From: an uncultured Shewanella sp.
GTDB lineage: Bacteria > Pseudomonadota > Gammaproteobacteria > Enterobacterales > Shewanellaceae
Direction: 5' to 3'
DNA length: 41,819 nucleotides
NCBI RefSeq assembly: GCF_947495455.1
Contig: NZ_CANLZC010000045.1
Coordinates: forward strand, 1-41,819
This document shows positions 7,384-16,297 of the stretch, in pieces. The notes below the pieces were generated by a model. It did not search any database. It was given only the letters and a program-made list of their open reading frames with translations, and was not told the origin of the DNA. The position numbers and the translations under genes are program-made. Each line of letters opens with the position of its first letter. The first letter of the stretch is position 1.

Positions 7384-7686
7384 ATGGATAACCCAACACT
7401 ATTTTTCAGTATTCCAAAGCATCTAAATAATCAAAAAACATTGTTAGGCTTTCCTATTGATGAGCTTGCACCCGCATTATGTATTTTTTTTATTTTGTTT
7501 AGTGCGCAGTATGCGGCGACTGGTTTTTTTTTAGCGGCAGCATGGTTCTTATCTATGAGAAAACTAAAAAGCCAGTACGGACACAATGCATTACGTCTGG
7601 CTTTATTTTGGTATGCACCTAACGAGTTTAGTAAGAGTTTTTTTAAAGTGACGCCATCAGCATCTAAACGATACTGGTTAAATTAG
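7384..7686 (+). CDS. traL: TraL, pilus assembly membrane protein
   Basis: A 100-residue protein with the conserved N-terminal pattern of TraL (P-L-N-Q--LLGFPIDEL) and one or two hydrophobic segments (about 28-58). The basic tail ends in YWLN. TraL is a small inner-membrane component of the F-type channel, equivalent to VirB3. It begins 15 bp after traA with an AGGA ribosome site, and traE follows 9 bp later. Confidence 0.9.
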   Translation: MDNPTLFFSIPKHLNNQKTLLGFPIDELAPALCIFFILFSAQYAATGFFLAAAWFLSMRKLKSQYGHNALRLALFWYAPNEFSKSFFKVTPSASKRYWLN

Positions 7687-7695
7687 GGACTTTAT

Positions 7696-8268
7696 ATGCT
7701 CAATGAAAATAAATATAACCAGCTAACATTATCTCGATCTCTTAATACATTATTGATTTTAGGTTTTCTTATTTCAATGCTGCTTAATGTTATTCAAGGG
7801 GTCGGCATTTATACGAGTATTCAATATATAAAAAAGAAGCAACGAATTTTTACTCCGCCTCAAATAAGTCGTGAGTTTTCTCTCTCTGACACTACTGTTG
7901 ATGCGAGTTATTTGCAAATGATGGCCGAGTATTTTACAGATTTAAAATTAAATGTGACACCTGCTTCAGTAGACAGAAAATATAAATTATTAGCTGGATA
8001 CATTAAACCTTCTAATTGGGGAGCGTTACAACCCTTGCTGTCTAAAGACGCTGACATGGTGAAAAAGAAAAACATTAGCAGTCATTGGACTGCAAATGAA
8101 GTACTGGTTTCACTGGATGAGAACAAAGTAAAGCTGTCTGGAGTCATTGAGAAATCTGTTGGAGACAGAAAGCTCGCTCCAGAAGCAGTGACATACATCA
8201 TAGATATGGATTTTTTAGATGGGGAAATATCCCTGGCATCAATCAAAAAATTAAAAAGGGAGGGTTAA
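7696..8268 (+). CDS. traE: TraE, channel component (VirB8-like role)
   Basis: A 190-residue protein with one N-terminal transmembrane helix (about residues 17-38) and a periplasmic domain, the same design and length as F TraE (188). TraE acts in the F-type pilus assembly complex and fills the place of VirB8. The order traL-traE-traK supports the call. The stop codon TAA is immediately followed by the traK ATG with no intergenic base. Confidence 0.9.
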   Translation: MLNENKYNQLTLSRSLNTLLILGFLISMLLNVIQGVGIYTSIQYIKKKQRIFTPPQISREFSLSDTTVDASYLQMMAEYFTDLKLNVTPASVDRKYKLLAGYIKPSNWGALQPLLSKDADMVKKKNISSHWTANEVLVSLDENKVKLSGVIEKSVGDRKLAPEAVTYIIDMDFLDGEISLASIKKLKREG

Positions 8269-9033
8269 ATGATTTTTCGATTAAAAAAAGTGTGTTGGAA
8301 CTCATTGATATCAGTCTTTTGTTTGTTGCTGTTCTCTCATGGGACTCAGGCTAAAAACAAGCCTTCTCTGACTTATACCTTTAACGATAATGATACTGTC
8401 CCCGTGGTGTTATCCAGTGTCGATATCAATCGTTTAATTGTAAGAGGGGATAAAATTACCTCAATTGATTGTCCTGCGGGGTTCTGTGTTGTCACAGGAA
8501 CAACGTCAGACTTATCGGGTGCAGCAAGATTAAGTTTAAATCTCAGTATGCCCTTTACTGCCTACGTTACTACCGCACATGGTCGAAATTTTGGTTTATT
8601 CATCACCCCCAAAGCGAGACCTGCGGTGACGAGTGAGTTCATTGGCATTAATAGTCTTAAAGAAAAACCTTCTGTGTTTGATAAAGACACGCCTTATGCT
8701 TCCATGCTAACTCAATTCACAGAGCAGATGATAACCTGGCTGCATACAGGAAAAATGATGGATGGTTTTTCCTTGCATCCAGTAGACCCCCTTTCAACAC
8801 TGAAACTTAAAAACGATAAACCTTTATCCATTGTGCCAGCTACGGTATTTGTCGGAAAACATTTCAACGGAATTATCTACCGAGTGACCAATAATTCGGC
8901 TAACGATATTTCATTAACCAATGCCCAGTTTTATTCTCGAACAACGCGTTCGGCTTCTGTTTCCACAACGCACCTTTCTCCTAACTCAGTCGCACATGTT
9001 TTTGTTGTGTCGGGTGGGGAGTCTACTCTATGA
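8269..9033 (+). CDS. traK: TraK, secretin-like outer-membrane ring component
   Basis: A 254-residue protein with a signal peptide ending near TQA (residue 28) and a beta-rich mature part, matching F TraK (242). TraK, TraB and TraV form the core complex across the envelope; TraK is the VirB9 counterpart. The ribosome site GGGAGGG lies in the last codons of traE. The stop overlaps the traB start by 4 bases (ATGA), so the two are translationally coupled. Confidence 0.9.
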   Translation: MIFRLKKVCWNSLISVFCLLLFSHGTQAKNKPSLTYTFNDNDTVPVVLSSVDINRLIVRGDKITSIDCPAGFCVVTGTTSDLSGAARLSLNLSMPFTAYVTTAHGRNFGLFITPKARPAVTSEFIGINSLKEKPSVFDKDTPYASMLTQFTEQMITWLHTGKMMDGFSLHPVDPLSTLKLKNDKPLSIVPATVFVGKHFNGIIYRVTNNSANDISLTNAQFYSRTTRSASVSTTHLSPNSVAHVFVVSGGESTL

Positions 9034-10487
9034 AAAATATCCTTAATTACTTCAAAAAAGACCCAGAAGGCCACTTTGAACAGGGCGCATCACTAAACGA
9101 TGAAACAAAGAAACGCAATTGGTTGTTTGTGGGTGTCATTGCGGTGTTATTAATGGTGTTGGGCTTGGGGTATGAGTTTTTTACAAAGAAAAGTAAAAAG
9201 CCGACTGCGGTCACTCAACCCATCGATTTTGGCGCAGTGATTGATAGTGATTTTACTGAAAAGGACAACCAGTCCGCATTATCAGCACAGCAAGCGATCT
9301 TAAATGAACAGCAAAAAAAAATCGATAGCTTAACGAAAACAATAGAAAGTTTGAGGTTAAATAACACTTCAATTAAACAGGATTTAAAGCGTGATAGCGA
9401 TAAAATGTTGGCTAAGATGAATGCGCTTATTGCTACCTTTCAGCAAACCTCTATCGCTACCATTGATAACACGACAACGTCAGCTCAAGCTGATAATAGT
9501 ACGTCCTCTGAAGAGTTTGGTGCACCTAAACTTCCTCCGAGAGCCAGTGTCAGTACCCGCTATCAGAGTGATGGTTATTCAAATGATGAGTTGAATGTAT
9601 CAATACCGGCGAGCAATGCTGGGATTGATACATTTGAACTCACTTGGACATCGACACAAGACAGCGAACCTTATAAGCGTACCGTTGATAATTATGTACC
9701 GGCGGGGTCTTTCGTGACAGCAGTCGTCACAGGGGGCGCGGATGCGAATGCGGGAGTGAATGGTCAAAGTGATACCGCTCCTATTGTTTTTCAAACCCTT
9801 AACGATGGAACCTTACCTAATGGTGCCGCTTCCCGTCTTAAAAACTGTACGATTATCGGCGCTGTATACGGTGAGATATCCTCTAGTCGAGGCATAGTGA
9901 GAACACAAAGGCTCAGTTGTATTTTTGATGATGAAATTATTGATCTTTCAGTGGAAGGGACAGTGTTTAATTATGGCCGTAATGGTATTCGTGGTACGAC
10001 GATTTTAAAAAATGGCAAAATTGTTCAAATGGCTGGCGTCGCCGGTATTTTGACGGGGCTGGGTGAAACAGGGAAAGCGTTATCACAAACCACTTCAACT
10101 TCGGCATTGGGTACTACTTCAACGATTAATAGTTCCGATGCGTTGATGAACTTAGCGGGTTCGGCAACAGCCAGTGTAGGCAGTAAATTAGCCGATTATT
10201 ACATTAATCTTGCTGAGCAATATCACCCTATCATCGAATTAAACCCTGGTAATGTCGTAAACATTGTTTTCTTAAAGGGATTCCCACTTGATGCCGTGGG
10301 CATTGAAGAATATGAAACCTCACAGTCTCAAGTGGCACCGGATAATGCGGGTGTGGCTCAAATACTGAATACCGTCACTAATCCACTGCTTAATCAATTA
10401 CCCAGCAATATTAAACCCACCCAAGAAGACTTTAACAATACCTCTCAATCAGCGCCCCAATTATCTGCTTTTGGTGTGGCTCACTAA
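9030..10487 (+). CDS. traB: TraB, core complex scaffold (VirB10-like)
   Basis: A 485-residue protein: a short cytoplasmic N-terminus, one transmembrane helix (about 31-50) and a coiled-coil region (about 80-140, with repeated QQ-ILNEQQKKIDSL and similar heptads). A TrbI/VirB10-type beta domain makes up most of the C-terminal half, with the typical NCTIIGAVYGEISSSRG-like segment. F TraB is 475 residues. It spans from the inner membrane to the outer-membrane ring and connects TraK and TraV. The proline-rich stretch of many VirB10 proteins is not evident. Confidence 0.92.
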   Translation: MKNILNYFKKDPEGHFEQGASLNDETKKRNWLFVGVIAVLLMVLGLGYEFFTKKSKKPTAVTQPIDFGAVIDSDFTEKDNQSALSAQQAILNEQQKKIDSLTKTIESLRLNNTSIKQDLKRDSDKMLAKMNALIATFQQTSIATIDNTTTSAQADNSTSSEEFGAPKLPPRASVSTRYQSDGYSNDELNVSIPASNAGIDTFELTWTSTQDSEPYKRTVDNYVPAGSFVTAVVTGGADANAGVNGQSDTAPIVFQTLNDGTLPNGAASRLKNCTIIGAVYGEISSSRGIVRTQRLSCIFDDEIIDLSVEGTVFNYGRNGIRGTTILKNGKIVQMAGVAGILTGLGETGKALSQTTSTSALGTTSTINSSDALMNLAGSATASVGSKLADYYINLAEQYHPIIELNPGNVVNIVFLKGFPLDAVGIEEYETSQSQVAPDNAGVAQILNTVTNPLLNQLPSNIKPTQEDFNNTSQSAPQLSAFGVAH

Positions 10488-10501
10488 CAAGGACAGTACT
10501 C

Positions 10502-10903
10502 ATGTTTACAGCATATTCAAGATTATCGTTTATCACGCTTTGTATACTGCTCCAAGGCTGCGCTGCCGGACTTGGTGGCGACTTTGCTTGCAATAAAGTC
10601 GGTGGGATATCGGGTTGTACCGATATGAATGACATTAGAACACTGGCTGATAGAGGGGCGTTTTCAAATCCAACGTCAGTGAATACGCTACTTAGTGACT
10701 CGATCCCCAAGACAGATTTTATGCCTATACCTCGTAGAGACAGGGAGGGGTTCCCGTTACGCACATCTGAAACGGTCAAAAAAATTACTATTTTTCCTTA
10801 CATCAATACTGAAGGACATTACGTAGATACTTCAGATATTTATATGGTCATTAATGAGAGTCAATGGACTGGTCGCGCCATTAAATCTATTCAAAAAGAT
10901 TAA
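10502..10903 (+). CDS. traV: TraV outer-membrane lipoprotein
   Basis: A 133-residue lipoprotein with lipobox LLQGC, giving Cys20 as the lipidated residue, followed by further cysteines (near residues 30 and 39). F TraV (171) is a lipoprotein of similar design that anchors the TraK ring to the outer membrane; it matches VirB7. This copy is shorter at the C-terminus. The gene lies between traB and traC, the F order. Confidence 0.85.
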   Translation: MFTAYSRLSFITLCILLQGCAAGLGGDFACNKVGGISGCTDMNDIRTLADRGAFSNPTSVNTLLSDSIPKTDFMPIPRRDREGFPLRTSETVKKITIFPYINTEGHYVDTSDIYMVINESQWTGRAIKSIQKD

Positions 10904-10912
10904 GGAATCATG

Positions 10913-13519
10913 ATGAAAAGCAAAGAGATAAAGCAAGACCTATCAGCATTATTTGAGTTCACTAAAAAGCCAAATAATCATTTACATCATGAATTACCGT
11001 ACCGTTATTATGATGAGGAACATCAATATTTTGAAAACGTAAAAAGTAGAGGTTTTGGGTTAAATCTAACTGTGATAGGCGGGGCGAATGATGAGTTAAT
11101 TAAATCTTTAAATGCCATTGTGTGTAGCTTGCCTGAAGGGAAAAAGTGGCATTATCAGTTTGTCATGGTGGGGAACAATCAAGTCGGTCACTTAATTGAG
11201 CAAAATAAAAACTTGTTAACGGGTCGGGGCGGAGTATGCGATCAATTTGCTAAGAATGAGGCGATTTATGCCAATTACAGTGCAACTAATGGATTTGATA
11301 CTTCATTGAGTGAAGCATATCACTATGATTTAAAAAATTATAATGCTTATTTATTTGTCTCAACATTTGAAAATAAAGACAGACTATTTGATATTCGATT
11401 GACGCTAGAATCTGAGTTGTCTCAATGTAATATCATGCACTCGCCGATGAACGCATCAGCGTTAATTGAGCATGTTAGAGAGCATCTTAATTTCAATCCT
11501 GAACAAACCAAACCCATTAAAGCGGAATATAACGAGTTCGAAACCCTGAATGTGCAAATGCTGTCACCAGATAGCGAGTTCATTATTAATCGGGACAGAT
11601 TAGAGACTCAGCATACTCCCGTTGGGTGCCAGAAAAAAATCCAAATGACTCAAGTTAATATGGGGTTGCAGCGTTTAGCGTTTGATTGGCGGTTATATTG
11701 TATGCCGGATTGTTTAGCCTCTTTACGCCGAACCTCTAACAGCCTTCAATGTCCTCATCGTATCACCCTTTGTTTTCAAATTAATAAGACTGGCGAACAG
11801 GTTGCCATTAATGATGGCAAGATACGATCGTTAACTAAAACAGTGAACAGTCCTATGCGGCTGCTTATTCCTACTGCAAAGGATGAATTGGAAGAAAGAG
11901 AGCAAATTCAAAAAGGGTTGTTGAGTAGTGAATTTAAAATAGCCACCATGTCATTTAATTTAACGCTCTATACCTCTGAAGATATGCTAAAAAATCATAC
12001 TACGGTTGCAGCATCAACATTCAGAGAAGCAGGGTTAGATGTCATCAATAATACTATGCTGCAAGGTCAAAGCACTCTGTCCTCCCTTCCTTTTATGATG
12101 TCTGAAGGCTTTTTTGAAGACAGCATAAAAGCAGGGCGGACGCACATGTTAAAAACGTCAAATTTAGTCAACTTTTTCCCCATCGTCGCCGATGTTAAAA
12201 ATTTCTCAGGCGGCTTAATGCTACCCACAATGCGTAATCAAATCAGCTATTTCGATATTTTTGATTGTGGTAGTGATAATTACAATATTGCGTGTACTGG
12301 GGGGTCGGGTGCTGGTAAGTCTTTCTTTATTCAAAAACTTGTTACTTCTGTCTATGGTCGAGGCGGAAAGGTGTGGATTTTAGACAAGGGGCAAAGTTAT
12401 AAAAAACTCACTCAAACTCTGGGCGGAGTGTACTTAACTCATGAAAGTATCTTTCTCAATCCTTTTACCCATTTAGGTAAAGTGAAGGACTTACGTAATA
12501 CCAAGACTTTTGGCGATATGATCGATAGTGAGGGCAATAAAGTCGATCCTATCGCGGAAGTATTGGGCAATATTACAGGGTTGATTGCAACGATGGCATC
12601 ACCAGAAGAGCCGCTTCAGGGATTTCAACGCGCGATGGTGGGTGATGCTATTCTCATTGCTTGGAACAAAAATGGTAATGACACCCTCATTGATCACATT
12701 CAGCAAGCCCTGATTGAACTGTCAAAAAGTAAGGACAATGACAGACGAATTAGTGATATTGCTGCACAACTGAATAAATATTGCAGTAATGGTATTTATG
12801 GTGATGTATTTAACAAACCTTCTCAATTAGATCCCACAATTGAAATTACCACACTAGAGCTTGATGGTTTTAAAGATGAGTTAAAAAGGCCTGTTATTTT
12901 TGCGCTCATGGTGGCGATTAATCAGCAAATGTATTTAGCCGGGCAACGCTCTATTCCAAAACTTTGTGTGATTGAAGAAGCTTGGTCACTCATGGGAGGG
13001 GAAAATGCACATGGTCGTGAATTTATTAACGAGGGGTACCGTACTGTACGGAAGTTCGGTGGCAGTTTTTGTACCGTCACTCAAGGCGTAGGCGATTTCT
13101 TTGCCAATGCTGAAGCTAAAGCCGCCTTTAACTCTAGCGATATCCACATCACATTACGTCAAGGGGACGGTTTTAATAACTTTATCAAAGAGAATCCTAA
13201 TCAGTTTACGCCTTTTGAGCAAAAAATGATTAAGTCATTTCCTAGGGCTTCGGATGCGGGGCATTCATGCCTCATGTTAAAAGCAGGGTCTACAACGACT
13301 TTTCATCGTATTTTTGCCGACCCTTGGTCGCGTTCGATGCTCTCAACAGAGCCTAAAGAATACGAGTATTGTGAAACCCTAATGAGACAAGGCATTCCCT
13401 TAATGGAAGCGATAGAGCAGACCGCGCAACACTTCTACCCGAAAGAAATGCTGAAGTTTTCTCAGTTAATAAAGAATGAAAAAAGTGAACAGTATCCCTC
13501 CTATATTAAGGTGGCCTAA
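10913..13519 (+). CDS. traC: TraC, VirB4-like assembly ATPase
   Basis: An ATPase of 868 residues from the second ATG at 10913, chosen because AAGGA ends 6 bases before it; the first ATG at 10910 is only 3 bases away. F TraC is 875. The Walker A motif GGSGAGKS is at residues 463-470 (Lys469) and a Walker B-like CVIEEAW near 686-692, with a later TVTQGVGDF motif as in VirB4 proteins. TraC powers pilus assembly at the inner membrane. It is 6 to 9 bp after traV and 2 bp before trbI. Confidence 0.93.
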   Translation: MKSKEIKQDLSALFEFTKKPNNHLHHELPYRYYDEEHQYFENVKSRGFGLNLTVIGGANDELIKSLNAIVCSLPEGKKWHYQFVMVGNNQVGHLIEQNKNLLTGRGGVCDQFAKNEAIYANYSATNGFDTSLSEAYHYDLKNYNAYLFVSTFENKDRLFDIRLTLESELSQCNIMHSPMNASALIEHVREHLNFNPEQTKPIKAEYNEFETLNVQMLSPDSEFIINRDRLETQHTPVGCQKKIQMTQVNMGLQRLAFDWRLYCMPDCLASLRRTSNSLQCPHRITLCFQINKTGEQVAINDGKIRSLTKTVNSPMRLLIPTAKDELEEREQIQKGLLSSEFKIATMSFNLTLYTSEDMLKNHTTVAASTFREAGLDVINNTMLQGQSTLSSLPFMMSEGFFEDSIKAGRTHMLKTSNLVNFFPIVADVKNFSGGLMLPTMRNQISYFDIFDCGSDNYNIACTGGSGAGKSFFIQKLVTSVYGRGGKVWILDKGQSYKKLTQTLGGVYLTHESIFLNPFTHLGKVKDLRNTKTFGDMIDSEGNKVDPIAEVLGNITGLIATMASPEEPLQGFQRAMVGDAILIAWNKNGNDTLIDHIQQALIELSKSKDNDRRISDIAAQLNKYCSNGIYGDVFNKPSQLDPTIEITTLELDGFKDELKRPVIFALMVAINQQMYLAGQRSIPKLCVIEEAWSLMGGENAHGREFINEGYRTVRKFGGSFCTVTQGVGDFFANAEAKAAFNSSDIHITLRQGDGFNNFIKENPNQFTPFEQKMIKSFPRASDAGHSCLMLKAGSTTTFHRIFADPWSRSMLSTEPKEYEYCETLMRQGIPLMEAIEQTAQHFYPKEMLKFSQLIKNEKSEQYPSYIKVA

Positions 13520-13521
13520 AA

Positions 13522-13878
13522 ATGAAAAAGCAGATCCAATTAATCCATCAACAAAAGGTATTGTGGGGTTGCCTTTTTTTACTGAGTATACTCTCTCTTT
13601 ATTTGCTGCTTAATCAACCTAAGACCTTGGTACAGTTTGATTTAAAGGGGACGATTTCAACCTTTGAAAGTGACATTGCCAAGCGTCAATTAACGATTGA
13701 GCAGCAAAATGTCATTATTAAACGTTTTACACAGCAGTTAGATATTACGCTGGATAGTTATAGTGATGAACATAATCTCGTTATTTTGGTGAGTCCTGCG
13801 GTTATCACTGGATTGGATGATGTTACCGCGTCTATTCAAGAGGCGCTATTCATTGCCTTATCCAATAAGGATGCCTAG
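13522..13878 (+). CDS. trbI: TrbI, inner-membrane pilus protein
   Basis: A 118-residue protein with one N-terminal transmembrane helix (about 13-30) and a periplasmic coiled-coil-prone segment (ESDIAKRQLTIEQQN). This is the size and build of F TrbI (128), which affects pilus retraction and outgrowth. Identification leans on gene order (traC-trbI-traW) as much as on sequence. It is separated by only 2 bp from both neighbours, showing a tight operon. Confidence 0.8.
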   Translation: MKKQIQLIHQQKVLWGCLFLLSILSLYLLLNQPKTLVQFDLKGTISTFESDIAKRQLTIEQQNVIIKRFTQQLDITLDSYSDEHNLVILVSPAVITGLDDVTASIQEALFIALSNKDA

Positions 13879-13880
13879 CA

Positions 13881-14603
13881 ATGAAATTAATCATCATCAG
13901 CCAAATCGCGTTACTTGCTACTTTTTCATCCTTTGTGAATGCCAAAAACATTGGTGTGGTTGGGCATGTTTTCCCTATTGCTGAAATTGACATGTTGCAA
14001 TGGATTGATAAACGTTTAGCCACTTATCAGGCCACAGGTAAATTGGATGAGCTAAAAGAAAATTTTCAAAATCAGGTTAAGGAAACCGTTAAAAGACCCG
14101 CGCCGTTAGGTCTTGAGACGACCGTCACCCCTAGAACCTTTACCGTTGACCCGACATTAATCCTGGCTAAAGATATCATTGACCATAAAGGCACCGTTAT
14201 TTACCCCAAAGGGACTCGTATTAACCCTTTTGATTTAGCAACTTGGCCTAAACTGCAACAATCATCGATTTCTCATTTTTCATTCAGCAAAACCCTGATT
14301 TTCTTCAATGGTGATGATAAACAGCAAGTAGAGTGGGCTAAGCGTTACCAAGAACAATACCCAAATAAATCAATTAAATGGATTTTAACAGAAGGTGAGC
14401 CGGCTAATACACAAAAGCAATTGCAAGCCCGTATTTATTTTGATCAGCAAGGCAATATCACCCGCAAGCTAGCCATTCAATATGTGCCCAGTGTCGTTGA
14501 GCAAAAAGACACACTATGGCAAGTGCAAGAAATTGATGTATCAGATATTGAGATTCAGGAACAAACATCACTCGCACTGGCTTTAGAGGGGGATGCCCAA
14601 TGA
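13881..14603 (+). CDS. traW: TraW, periplasmic pilus assembly protein
   Basis: A 240-residue exported protein with signal peptide ending near VNA (residue 21). The mature part begins KNIGVVGHVFPIAEIDML, a pattern typical of TraW. The central segment LAKDIIDHKGTVIYPKGTRINP is also characteristic of the family. F TraW is 210 residues. TraW works with TrbC and TraU in pilus assembly. The stop overlaps the traU start by 4 bases. Confidence 0.92.
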   Translation: MKLIIISQIALLATFSSFVNAKNIGVVGHVFPIAEIDMLQWIDKRLATYQATGKLDELKENFQNQVKETVKRPAPLGLETTVTPRTFTVDPTLILAKDIIDHKGTVIYPKGTRINPFDLATWPKLQQSSISHFSFSKTLIFFNGDDKQQVEWAKRYQEQYPNKSIKWILTEGEPANTQKQLQARIYFDQQGNITRKLAIQYVPSVVEQKDTLWQVQEIDVSDIEIQEQTSLALALEGDAQ

Positions 14604-15610
14604 AAATCCACCTCCTTATTGTCTTTTTTGTTGTGGCTATCCCTTCATTAACCGCTAAAGCCGATGTCACGGGAGCGGCATGTACGGGTCATTTTGTTAA
14701 TCCGATGACGGATATTTGTTGGAGCTGTATTTTTCCTATGACCATTGGCAGTGTGCCGATTATCTCAAGTTATTTACCCGATACGCCTAATCCTATTTCG
14801 CCTATTTCCTTTTGCCCTAAACCGCCACCCATTTTTATGCAAATAGGACTTAATATTGGTTATTGGGAACCCGATACACTCGTTGATGTGACTAGAGCGC
14901 CATATTGTATGGTCAACATGGGTATGAATTTGGATGATGGGCTTTCACCAAATATTGGCGGTCGAGTATCAAGTCGGGAAGGGGATGCGTCTGATGCGGC
15001 TTTTTATCATGCACATTGGTATAAATATCCTGTTATTTATTGGCTTCAAATTATGGAAAGCGCCGCTTGTATGGCAACTGATAATTTTGATGTCGCTTAT
15101 ATCACAGAAATTGACCCGCTTTGGGATGATGATGAATTAGCGTTTGTACTTAACCCTGAAGCGATCTTGTTTGGTAATCCCATCGCGCAAATGGCGTGTA
15201 TATTGGAAGCCATGACCACGTCAGCGAACACAGCGCTTGCTTTTGACCCGCTTTTTTGGTGTTTAGGCTCACAAGGCTCTGCATATCCACTCACAGGTAC
15301 CACCAATTATCGTCACACCCCTATTCAAGCCGGCACTTTGATAATGGAAAGGCTTAATTTCAAATTACATCGACAAGGGTTGGTTTGGGAGTCTCGCGGC
15401 GCTGATTTTGCCATTTGCTATCAATGGCCGGAGCCTATTTTACCTAAGTCTCGTTATCGCTATCAAATGACCAATGTTATTCCCGATGCATTGTGGGCGC
15501 ACCCGTACACCACAACAACAGTCATCTGGGAGAGTGGGCATGATAATACGGTGACTGGGGATAATTTCGGATATATCAATTTTAAGAAACGCAATTGCGT
15601 CTTTTTATAG
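14600..15610 (+). CDS. traU: TraU, mating and DNA transfer protein
   Basis: A 336-residue cysteine-rich periplasmic protein, as F TraU (330). Signal peptide ends near AKA (residue 21), and the mature N-terminus has the family's C-G-FVNP-TDICWSCIFP pattern. About ten cysteines would form disulfides, in keeping with the TraF and TrbB oxidoreductase-fold genes in the same operon. TraU is needed more for DNA transfer than for pilus formation. Coupled to traW by an ATGA overlap. Confidence 0.93.
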   Translation: MKIHLLIVFFVVAIPSLTAKADVTGAACTGHFVNPMTDICWSCIFPMTIGSVPIISSYLPDTPNPISPISFCPKPPPIFMQIGLNIGYWEPDTLVDVTRAPYCMVNMGMNLDDGLSPNIGGRVSSREGDASDAAFYHAHWYKYPVIYWLQIMESAACMATDNFDVAYITEIDPLWDDDELAFVLNPEAILFGNPIAQMACILEAMTTSANTALAFDPLFWCLGSQGSAYPLTGTTNYRHTPIQAGTLIMERLNFKLHRQGLVWESRGADFAICYQWPEPILPKSRYRYQMTNVIPDALWAHPYTTTTVIWESGHDNTVTGDNFGYINFKKRNCVFL

Positions 15611-15619
15611 GAGATAAAC

Positions 15620-16297
15620 ATGACGTTAACTCATCGATTGAGCACGATAATGACGCCGTGGATTTCATTGTTCTTATTATGGTCGTTGTGTTCCATTGTC
15701 AGTGCTAATGGTTACAGTAAAGCGGAATTAAAAGCCCTACAACAAAAGGAAAAAGAAACACTAAGGCCGGATTATTTGGATATGTCGGCTCTGAGAGAAA
15801 AAGCCCTTCAGTTTGAACAAATAACAAAAAGTATTAATCAAGAAAAGGTGAATACGCTGCTAAATAACAATCCTGTGGATCCTAAACGTGCAGCAAGTGG
15901 CGTGATTATCTTTGCGTCTTTATCCATGCCGACAACGTCATTGCGCCAATTATTGAGGCAAAGTGCAGCGTTTCAAGTACCGATAGTGATTAGGGGGGTA
16001 TTACCGCAAGGTTTTGCGCCTACTATTAAAAAAATGCAATCGTTGATTACTCACAAAGATAAGGTGATTGAAAGTGGTTTTGCAATTAACCCTTTATGGT
16101 TTAAGCAATTTAATATCAAACAGGTTCCCTCATTCGTTGCTGTTAAGCCTGGCAAATGTTTAGATCATAAAGCTTGTAACAGCACAGATTTCGACGTTGT
16201 CGCCGGTAATATCTCACTTCAAGATGCATTACGGATTTTATCCGATAAGGGAGAGGTACCTGTTGTTGCTTCCACAACCTTAGCAAGGGGGAGCTAA
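15620..16297 (+). CDS. trbC: TrbC, periplasmic pilus assembly protein
   Basis: A 225-residue exported protein (signal peptide ending near VSA) with the thioredoxin-like TrbC domain in its second half: VIIFASLSMPTTSLRQLL, then PIVIRGVLPQGF, then PSFVAVKPG. F TrbC is 212. It partners with TraW and helps pilus assembly. The stop TAA shares one base with the ATG of traN. Confidence 0.92.
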   Translation: MTLTHRLSTIMTPWISLFLLWSLCSIVSANGYSKAELKALQQKEKETLRPDYLDMSALREKALQFEQITKSINQEKVNTLLNNNPVDPKRAASGVIIFASLSMPTTSLRQLLRQSAAFQVPIVIRGVLPQGFAPTIKKMQSLITHKDKVIESGFAINPLWFKQFNIKQVPSFVAVKPGKCLDHKACNSTDFDVVAGNISLQDALRILSDKGEVPVVASTTLARGS